From contig JAUVGS010000096.1 in NCBI GenBank assembly GCA_030593665.1, forward strand, positions 1-7,415: a DNA stretch of 7,415 bases, read 5' to 3'. This document shows, one piece after another, positions 1 through 5,040 of this stretch. The notes beneath the pieces are model-generated. The model did no database searches. It saw only the letters and a list, made by a program, of their open reading frames with translations, and had not been told where the DNA came from. The translations under genes were made by a program, and so were the position numbers. Each line of letters starts with the position of its first letter. Position 1 is the first letter of the stretch. The stretch comes from Chitinivibrionales bacterium (GTDB lineage Bacteria; Fibrobacterota; Chitinivibrionia; Chitinivibrionales; JANQEN01).

Positions 1-951
1 GTATTCACCCCAGATCTGAACCAGTTTTTGCTCATCGGCTGTCTGATATTTTTTCCAGGTGACCGCTTCACTGAAGGTGCAGCCGGAAAGGCTGCCGTCC
101 CGTTCCACGGCGGTGCCGATCTGCAATCCGCGATCAGCGCCTTCAAAGTTGAGTTTCAGGATCTGGTCAAGGGTCGGGCTTGTTTGCTGAATAAAATTCT
201 TCGGCCCGCCGCCGCCCAGTTCAACAAAACCGGTCCTTTTTGATGCGTACACGATAGCTGATGAATCAAAAATATCTTTTTCAGCCGACAACTGCACCGG
301 CATACCTTCCCGTTTGGTGAAGACAAAGTTCATGGCGATTGAGTGGTTGGTATGTGAATCCCAGAATAGGGGGATAGTGTGTTTTGCGGCAGTTGCAACA
401 AAGCTTTTTCCCGGGTGTGGGGCGTTATCAAGGACCCATTTGCCCAGTAAATAATTGAATTCCCAGGAAGCGAGTTCTCTGTTTTTAAGATCGGCGTATG
501 ATTCACGAATGAATTTTCTAATGAGCGCATCCTGTGCATCGAGGGTTTCCTTATCACGGATTCCAATATCGTATATTCGGGTGTCACCATGCTCTCTCAG
601 CATAGTATCGTCGCAATGGGGACTGATTCTTTTTACCGGCAGATCAAAGGCAAAATGCAAATCATGATACACCTGTGCGCCGGTTGAGCATATTACATCT
701 ATAAAGCCATTTTCAATGAGTGAGATGACCATGCCGCCCATACCACCCGCAATACCGGCACCTGCTATACCAAGCCAGATGGTATCGTTATCGTTAATCA
801 TCCTTTGAAAGAGTTCCGCTCCCCGGCAGACATTTCTCGCCTCAAAGCACGTTTTACCGATTGCCTTGATTAATTGGGGAATTGACATTCCTTTTTTAAG
901 AAATACAGGATTCAGATCCGGCGCGTCTTTGAAAAGAGATTCATGTGTCAT
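1..951 (-). CDS. Deoxyhypusine synthase-like protein (3' end cut by window edge)
   Basis: The reading frame is open from ATG at 951 to the window edge, giving 317 residues without a stop; the C-terminus is missing. It matches the deoxyhypusine synthase family. A glycine-rich stretch WLGIAGAGIAGGMGGM lies near residues 59-74, STGAQVYHDLH near 89-99, FVELGGGGPKNF near 242-253, and SEAVTWKKY near 294-302. K301 aligns by eye with the lysine that carries the enzyme-substrate imine in human deoxyhypusine synthase (motif AVSWGK). Family chemistry is NAD-dependent transfer of an aminobutyl group from spermidine. Bacteria lack eIF5A, so a polyamine-modifying role (for example homospermidine synthesis) is likelier than protein modification; this is inference. 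The gene lies 41 nt behind an arginine decarboxylase on the same strand, which fits a polyamine operon. The start has no clear Shine-Dalgarno, but an in-frame stop 15 nt upstream excludes a longer form. Confidence 0.88.
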   Translation of the reverse strand, partial: MTHESLFKDAPDLNPVFLKKGMSIPQLIKAIGKTCFEARNVCRGAELFQRMINDNDTIWLGIAGAGIAGGMGGMVISLIENGFIDVICSTGAQVYHDLHFAFDLPVKRISPHCDDTMLREHGDTRIYDIGIRDKETLDAQDALIRKFIRESYADLKNRELASWEFNYLLGKWVLDNAPHPGKSFVATAAKHTIPLFWDSHTNHSIAMNFVFTKREGMPVQLSAEKDIFDSSAIVYASKRTGFVELGGGGPKNFIQQTSPTLDQILKLNFEGADRGLQIGTAVERDGSLSGCTFSEAVTWKKYQTADEQKLVQIWGEY

Positions 952-992
952 TGCGTGGTACCAAAGTTAGTAAATGAGTTTGTTAGCCTTCT

Positions 993-1565
993 TTAGTGCA
1001 TGAGCATTACAACACAGGCAAGTACTGTTGTCCAGAGGCCGTTTTTATGCCCTTCTGCAGATTGACAGATGCTGCGGCTCACGAATTGCCTGTTTCTACT
1101 TGCTACATATAATTCTTTCCGTTCATCCCATGCGGTATCAGGATTCAGTTCAAAACCCATTGTCGATGCAAGCATTGTCGCAGCCAGGTCTTCGGAAAAA
1201 TCAGATGCTTTTCTTTTTGTTTCACCGAATCCGTGATGTTCGCTGATATAGCCATACTGTTTCTTATTTTTTGGCTGAGCTAATCCAATGGATGCAAATA
1301 CTAAACGGTTGGGCTCATTAGTACATTCCCTCGCCATTACCACGAATGTAATTTGTCCCGGTTTTAATTCATTAATACCGCGTGTTCGTGAAATAATTTT
1401 ACAGTCAGGGGGAAAAATACTTGAGACTTGTACAAGGTTACATTTTTCAATCCCTGCAGACCGTAAAGCAAGCTCGAAACTCTGGAGTTTATTTCTATGA
1501 AAGCCAACCCCTTTTGTGAAAAACATCCGTTTTGCAGTTAAGTTCTCCAATTCTTTTCCCTTCAT
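993..1565 (-). CDS. pdaD: Pyruvoyl-dependent arginine decarboxylase
   Basis: This 190-residue protein should convert arginine to agmatine and CO2, the first step of the agmatine route to polyamines. The family makes its own pyruvoyl cofactor by cleaving the chain between two serines. Here the motif NLVQVSSIFPP puts the pair at S48-S49, so a small beta chain (about 48 residues) and a larger alpha chain starting with the pyruvoyl group are expected. Upstream, FFTKGVGFHRNKLQSFELAL (15-34) is the typical family N-terminus, and SEHHGFG (108-114) includes E109, the probable catalytic acid by comparison with the archaeal enzyme. Length is normal for the family. Start ATG at 1565 is preceded by AT-rich sequence with no Shine-Dalgarno; nothing better lies upstream in frame. 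The gene is followed after 41 nt by the deoxyhypusine synthase-like gene on the same strand, and the two are probably co-transcribed. Confidence 0.93.
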   Translation of the reverse strand: MKGKELENLTAKRMFFTKGVGFHRNKLQSFELALRSAGIEKCNLVQVSSIFPPDCKIISRTRGINELKPGQITFVVMARECTNEPNRLVFASIGLAQPKNKKQYGYISEHHGFGETKRKASDFSEDLAATMLASTMGFELNPDTAWDERKELYVASRNRQFVSRSICQSAEGHKNGLWTTVLACVVMLMH

Positions 1566-1612
1566 TTTATTTGTTATGCAAAGGTATTAGAAAATAAATA
1601 GGATAAATATGC

Positions 1613-1765
1613 AGATAATAGAAAAAAAATAAATATTTTTAATGGTATTGCATAATAGAAGCTAATGGATGTAAGTTTCCATAGCTTTTTTTTATTCACT
1701 GCAACAAAGGTTTAATGGCATACTATTTCTCCGACCTTATCCTGCTTGTAAAGATAATAGAAAAA
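1613..1765. repeat. 14-bp direct repeat pair (1613-1626 and 1752-1765)
   Basis: AGATAATAGAAAAA occurs exactly at 1613-1626 and again at 1752-1765, starts 139 bp apart. On the minus strand it reads TTTTTCTATTATCT. The second copy overlaps the T tract of the lipoprotein gene's terminator. Low complexity makes chance plausible. Confidence 0.4.
1659..1693 (+). terminator. Terminator-like hairpin in plus orientation with no obvious plus-strand gene
   Basis: AAGCTA-A-TGG (1659-1668) pairs with CCA-TAGCTT (1679-1687), giving nine base pairs with one bulged A and a ten-base loop. The T run covers 1686-1693, so six more T's follow the stem. In this orientation it has the form of a Rho-independent terminator. 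No plus-strand gene lies to its left, so it could end an antisense transcript or an unseen small RNA, or simply be a leader hairpin of the minus-strand decarboxylase mRNA. Confidence 0.45.
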
Positions 1766-1793
1766 GGGCTCTGCAGTTTTCACCGCAGAGTCC
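1761..1793 (-). terminator. Rho-independent terminator of the lipoprotein gene
   Basis: Read on the minus strand, GGACTCTGC (1793-1785) and GCAGAGCCC (1774-1766) form a nine-pair stem with one G-T wobble and a ten-base loop, followed directly by TTTTT (1765-1761). It begins about 20 nt after the stop codon of the minus-strand gene ending at 1814, so it should insulate the polyamine genes from that transcript. Confidence 0.85.
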
Positions 1794-1813
1794 AGGGAAG
1801 GAAAATGGGCTAA

Positions 1814-2557
1814 CTATGGTCTGAGCATTCGTTTTCTGTTTTCTCTGTTTTTCTTAAAGGGTATTGCGTTTCTATTTCTCGTGCGTGGTTCGGAAGATAC
1901 TGCTCTTTTGTTAAGGCGCCAGCCTGACCAGTCTATTTCGTATATTATGTCACCCACTGCATAAAAAATTGACTCTTCTTCCGGGCAGAGACTGGCAAGA
2001 AAGAACGCATCATTATCGAGATAAATTGTTTCTGTGATTTCAATACCATTAACCCAGGTCACCAGGGAATGATAGCCGGGAGGTATATAACAGATAGACC
2101 AGAACTCCTCAACAGGAACGTACAGATCAGCATAAACCATTCCCAGAGTAAGATCGCAACTTAATTCCATGCCATAGGGGGTACTTAAAACCACTAATAA
2201 TTTTGTCGTCACATACCAGTTATACTGGTCCCACTCTTCTATTGAAAAGAGGAATGCGAAGTCATCAAACCCGTCGCCATTAAAGTCGGCACGAACATAG
2301 CAGGGCAGGTCGAACGGATCATACGGTGTGTTTGACGGATATAAATATTCACCGTACCGGTTAAGGTGCGGGGAAAAGTATCCTGTGGCATAAGGAGCAA
2401 TCGCTGCTTTAACGGAATAAGGTATACTGAGCCAGGTATTTACATAGGGGCCGGTGTCAATAGGATCGTCGTTCTCATCAGGAGGAACTTCAATAACACC
2501 GATACAACCGATTGACATGAGCAGTAAGCCGATGGTTATCAGGTATATCTTTTTCAC
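1814..2557 (-). CDS. Putative lipoprotein with a DxNxDG calcium-loop motif, function unknown
   Basis: This 247-residue protein starts at GTG 2557, chosen because a near-perfect Shine-Dalgarno sits five bases upstream. The N-terminus MKKIYLITIGLLLMSIGC is a lipoprotein signal peptide: two lysines, a hydrophobic core and a lipobox-like SIGC, so C18 would be the lipidated residue. An acidic, proline-rich linker (about 22-37) follows. DFNGDGFDDF (91-100) has the spacing of an EF-hand or FG-GAP/VCBS-type calcium loop, with D91, N93, D95 and D98 or D99 as possible ligands. The rest is rich in aromatic and beta-forming residues and matches no family I recognise. The tail from about residue 214 is strikingly rich in Arg and Lys. 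The gene is divergent from the TPR/kinase/activator cassette and has its own terminator. A surface or periplasmic ligand-binding role is possible, but only as a guess. Confidence 0.8.
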   Translation of the reverse strand: MKKIYLITIGLLLMSIGCIGVIEVPPDENDDPIDTGPYVNTWLSIPYSVKAAIAPYATGYFSPHLNRYGEYLYPSNTPYDPFDLPCYVRADFNGDGFDDFAFLFSIEEWDQYNWYVTTKLLVVLSTPYGMELSCDLTLGMVYADLYVPVEEFWSICYIPPGYHSLVTWVNGIEITETIYLDNDAFFLASLCPEEESIFYAVGDIIYEIDWSGWRLNKRAVSSEPRTRNRNAIPFKKNRENRKRMLRP

Positions 2558-2562
2558 AAGAA

Positions 2563-2570
2563 CCTCCTTA
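2563..2570 (-). promoter_or_regulatory. Strong ribosome binding site deciding the GTG start
   Basis: The minus strand reads TAAGGAGG over 2570-2563, then five bases, then GTG at 2557. This is the strongest Shine-Dalgarno in the window and supports the non-ATG start of the lipoprotein gene. Confidence 0.85.
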
Positions 2571-2724
2571 ATGGATATTGATATAGTATCTCTTTTTCAT
2601 GTTTACCTAATGAATAGATCAAATACCTTGCCAAACTCTGAAATTGTTGAATTTAGGCTGGATGAGGGCGTTTTGAGGATTTTGATGTGCTGATTTTTCG
2701 GGAACAAAATCACGTGTTGAAAAG

Positions 2725-2740
2725 TGCAATTAGGATTGCA
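2725..2740. repeat. Inverted repeat TGCAAT-N4-ATTGCA, possible operator
   Basis: The arms TGCAAT (2725-2730) and ATTGCA (2735-2740) are perfect inverted copies around TAGG. As RNA the stem extends by one G-U and two A-U pairs to nine pairs. The compact symmetry and the position between divergent genes suit a dimeric regulator's binding site. No T run follows, so it is not a classical terminator. Confidence 0.45.
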
Positions 2741-2788
2741 TTTCTGTAACTTGTTGTTAAATAATAAGATACGGAGACTGGTAAATCC

Positions 2789-2802
2789 GGGAAGAATTTC
2801 CC
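2789..2802. repeat. Inverted repeat GGGAA-N4-TTCCC
   Basis: The five-base arms GGGAA (2789-2793) and TTCCC (2798-2802) flank GAAT. The repeat lies about 60 bp right of the TGCAAT inverted repeat and about 75 bp left of the likely -10 box. It is a possible second operator, but short enough to occur by chance. Confidence 0.3.
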
Positions 2803-2877
2803 ACATAGAGAATTTTAAATAGTTGTATATTACATTTCATAGTTAAATAAAAGAGAATGTTCAAAATTAGCAGTATC

Positions 2878-2883
2878 TATAAT
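2878..2883 (+). promoter_or_regulatory. Candidate -10 box for the TPR-kinase-activator operon
   Basis: A consensus TATAAT lies 34 bp before the first ATG of the TPR gene. The sequence 16-18 bp upstream (around 2855-2860, GAATGT) does not resemble a -35 box, so the promoter is either -10 dependent or assisted by an activator. The predicted leader would be short (about 28 nt) and very AT-rich. Confidence 0.35.
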
Positions 2884-2917
2884 AATATGTTATTTTAAAA
2901 ATTATAAAACTATAAGC

Positions 2918-3643
2918 ATGAAAATGAACAATATGCAGATCAACAGAATTAAATCATTTATTACTTATACTATTATTATCCTTGCGGGGATAATAGTTAT
3001 ACTTTTCTTATTGCAATATAGTGAGAGCGGCAGGGAGTTGAAAAAAGGAAATGCACTTCTCGAAGCCGGTGACTTTCTTGGCGCACGGAAGATATACAAT
3101 AGAACAATAGAGCGGGATCCGGAGAATTTCTCTGCACATTATGGCCTTGGTATGAGCTGGTGTGCTGAGACAATTTATAAAACAGAGCTGCACCTGGCAG
3201 AACCGCAGGACTGGTATCCTGCGATATATCACATGACCATTGCCATGAATATGAAAGAAAACAGGCAGGTGCAGGAGACCCTTGCGATATTACATTTCAA
3301 CCTTGGCACCTGTTTTAAAAAAGAGAATGATTTTAGTACTGCCATTAAACTGTTTGAGCAGGCAGTAGCCTATAATCCGGGGCTTCTCAAAGCGCTTAAT
3401 AGTCTTGGCGCAATGTATCATGAAATGAAAAATTATTTTCAGGCAGAATTCTATTATAAAAAAGCTATCGGGATACAGCCGGATTATGCCATGGCGCATT
3501 TTAATCTGGGCGCGGTGGCATGGGCACAGGGAGACTATAGTCGTTCTGCAAAGTTCTTTCAAGAAGCGGTCTCGCTTCAACCGGAGAATACCTACTTTAC
3601 AAATTGGCTGACAAGAGCTAAAGAACAAACAGGTAATGAATAA
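2918..3643 (+). CDS. Membrane-anchored tetratricopeptide repeat (TPR) protein
   Basis: This 241-residue protein has a short basic N-terminus, one strongly hydrophobic segment (about 15-33) and a TPR-rich remainder. By the positive-inside rule, the N-terminus is cytoplasmic and the TPR part is periplasmic. TPR-like units are visible at about 38-71, 122-156, 157-190 and 191-224; the last three share the pattern NLG...A...F..A....P. Residues 72-120 look like a degenerate or interrupted repeat. TPRs bind partner proteins, so it may be the sensor or scaffold for the kinase encoded next. Its TAA stop overlaps the kinase ATG by one base (TAATG), which suggests translational coupling. No Shine-Dalgarno precedes the ATG at 2918; in-frame ATGs at 2924 and 2933 are alternatives and change little. 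It is the first gene of the three-gene plus-strand unit. Confidence 0.88.
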   Translation: MKMNNMQINRIKSFITYTIIILAGIIVILFLLQYSESGRELKKGNALLEAGDFLGARKIYNRTIERDPENFSAHYGLGMSWCAETIYKTELHLAEPQDWYPAIYHMTIAMNMKENRQVQETLAILHFNLGTCFKKENDFSTAIKLFEQAVAYNPGLLKALNSLGAMYHEMKNYFQAEFYYKKAIGIQPDYAMAHFNLGAVAWAQGDYSRSAKFFQEAVSLQPENTYFTNWLTRAKEQTGNE

Positions 3644-5040
3644 TGGCTTTTTCTCTTCGTGATTATGAGATTATTGAAGAAATAGGGCATGGTGGTTTCG
3701 GTACAATTCTAAAAGCACGTCAAAAATCACTCGGCAGAATAGTGGCGATTAAATCCTTGTTAACCCAGAGAACATTACATCAGAAAGAGATCCTTCGATT
3801 CCGCCGTGAAGCCGAAGCCATGGCGCTCTTGTCTCATGATAATATTATTTCTGTTTTTGATTATGCTTATTATAGTAATAATTATTACATTGTTATGGAA
3901 TATATTGACGGCATTACGCTGGATGAAGCCTTGACAATGGGTGTTCCGGTGCATGTATTGATGCTTATAATGGAAAAGGTTGTCAGCGGCCTGAAAGTTG
4001 CCCATGCGGAAAAGGTCATTCACCGTGATATCAAGCCGAGCAACATTCTGTTAGGGAAACAGGGGCAGGTGAAACTGGCCGATTTCGGCCTGGCAACGTT
4101 TCAACCGGAAGTGTCAAAATACTCATCAAGTGCTGCGGTGCTCGGTACGTTCTGCTATATGGCGCCGGAAGCAATGGTAACCCCGAAAGAAGTAGATGCA
4201 CGTGTTGATGTTTTCTCGCTGGGGTGTATTCTCTATAAGATTCTGACCGATGCATTGCCCTTTCCAGGCACCACTATTGGCGAAGTGTCCTATAAAGTGC
4301 TTAATGAAGCACCGGCACCTGTTCAAACAGGGAAGTCGTTTCAGGATTTCATCACTATTACGGCACAGTGTTTAGAAAAGGATCGTGAGAAGCGGCCATC
4401 ACTGGATACATTACACAGTGCGTTACAAGAGGCTGTGGCGGACCGGTATCATACTGCCCAGGAAGAGTTGCAGAAATATATCAGTGAAAGTAAACGGGGA
4501 TCCGGTCCCGGAACGAAACTTCAGACGCAACAGACAGTTGTTGAAAAGAGAAAGAGTGCGGTTACCGTTGCAGTTGTTGCCGGTGCGGTACTCATCCTGA
4601 TTGCAGGAATAATTCTTTTCCGTCAGTTTATACTGCCGGGCGGATTAGACGATGATTCGCTGCCGCACCTGTCCGGTATCAGTACTACACAGTCTCTTTC
4701 ATCGCCCGATGCATCAGTAAAGAAGACCGTGTCGAAGAAATTGCCGGGTGAAAGTCCCAAACCGTTGACAAGTACCTCCCTTGAAGTCGCAACCGGAACG
4801 TTAATTATCACCGGTGTATCCCGAAAAGATTCAATTACGATCAATGATAAGAAATTCCCCGGTAAAAAAGAACATGGTAAATGTAAAGCAACCCTTAAAC
4901 CCGGTCATTACCGTATAGTCGTTCACCATAAAGATAAAGGTAAAATGGTACGGAAAATACGGGTCATGCCGTACCAGGTAATGATTCTTGATGTGGAAAA
5001 TGAAAGGATTACCCATGGTAGTACCGACACGGAAAAATGA
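3643..5040 (+). CDS. Transmembrane Ser/Thr protein kinase (PknB type) with extracytoplasmic PEGA-like domain
   Basis: This 465-residue protein is a bacterial Hanks-type kinase with all core motifs intact: glycine loop GHGGFG (15-20), VAIK lysine K37, helix-C glutamate probably E56, catalytic loop HRDIKPSN (127-134, D129), DFG (147-149), APE (174-176) and DVFSLG (189-194). Activity is therefore expected. After the kinase domain (to about 265) comes a polar, charged juxtamembrane linker, one membrane span (about 306-327), a Ser/Thr/Pro-rich spacer, and a C-terminal beta domain (about 384-455). In that domain GTLIITG, the ITINDKKFPG region, LKPGHYRIVVHH and the final VMILDV strand fit the PEGA pattern. 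I infer that it senses the envelope and signals inward. It is coupled to the TPR gene by a TAATG overlap and overlaps the sigma-54 activator gene by 26 nt, so the activator is a natural candidate substrate or output. Confidence 0.95.
   Translation: MAFSLRDYEIIEEIGHGGFGTILKARQKSLGRIVAIKSLLTQRTLHQKEILRFRREAEAMALLSHDNIISVFDYAYYSNNYYIVMEYIDGITLDEALTMGVPVHVLMLIMEKVVSGLKVAHAEKVIHRDIKPSNILLGKQGQVKLADFGLATFQPEVSKYSSSAAVLGTFCYMAPEAMVTPKEVDARVDVFSLGCILYKILTDALPFPGTTIGEVSYKVLNEAPAPVQTGKSFQDFITITAQCLEKDREKRPSLDTLHSALQEAVADRYHTAQEELQKYISESKRGSGPGTKLQTQQTVVEKRKSAVTVAVVAGAVLILIAGIILFRQFILPGGLDDDSLPHLSGISTTQSLSSPDASVKKTVSKKLPGESPKPLTSTSLEVATGTLIITGVSRKDSITINDKKFPGKKEHGKCKATLKPGHYRIVVHHKDKGKMVRKIRVMPYQVMILDVENERITHGSTDTEK
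5003..5008 (+). promoter_or_regulatory. Ribosome binding site deciding the activator start
   Basis: AAAGGA (5003-5008) lies six bases before ATG 5015, inside the 3' end of the kinase gene. The upstream in-frame options (TTG 4988, ATG 4991, ATG 5000) lack a comparable site, so 5015 is preferred. Confidence 0.6.

Larger units (their letters stand above)
1566..1813. other. AT-rich intergenic region between two minus-strand genes
   Basis: I see no coding sequence in these 248 bases. The region should hold the promoter of the arginine decarboxylase gene, but no convincing -35/-10 pair stands out on the minus strand; TATTAT boxes occur within long T runs. It also carries the terminator of the upstream lipoprotein gene, a plus-oriented terminator-like hairpin, and a 14-bp direct repeat, each listed separately. 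Confidence 0.6.
2558..2917. other. Divergent intergenic region, probable shared control region
   Basis: These 360 bases separate the minus-strand lipoprotein gene from the plus-strand signalling cassette. Short frames inside it (for example minus strand 2806-2603) have no ribosome site and no recognisable protein features, so I treat the region as non-coding. It contains two compact inverted repeats (2725-2740 and 2789-2802), an AT-rich imperfect palindrome (2750-2768) and a consensus -10 box (2878-2883). No convincing sigma-54 -24/-12 site was found on either strand. Confidence 0.6.

Noticed and set aside
28..667. Plus-strand frames opposite the deoxyhypusine synthase-like gene (28-243 and 455-667)
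   Set aside because: They are antisense to a clearly recognisable protein and show no protein-like features of their own.
1028..1500. Plus-strand frames opposite the arginine decarboxylase gene
   Set aside because: The minus-strand frame is an intact, recognisable enzyme; these are its shadows.
2618..2633. Possible sigma-54 promoter (minus strand TGGCAAGGTATTTGAT) upstream of the lipoprotein gene
   Set aside because: The -24-like TGGCA is good, but the -12 GC is GA and the spacing is one base too long, so it does not meet the sigma-54 rule.
2750..2768. AT-rich imperfect palindrome with nine RNA pairs including two G-U
   Set aside because: Low complexity and wobble pairs make it weak; no T run or conservation evidence.
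2603..2806. Small minus-strand frame of 67 codons in the divergent gap
   Set aside because: It has no ribosome site and no domain-like sequence, and it spans the inverted repeats; it is more likely non-coding.
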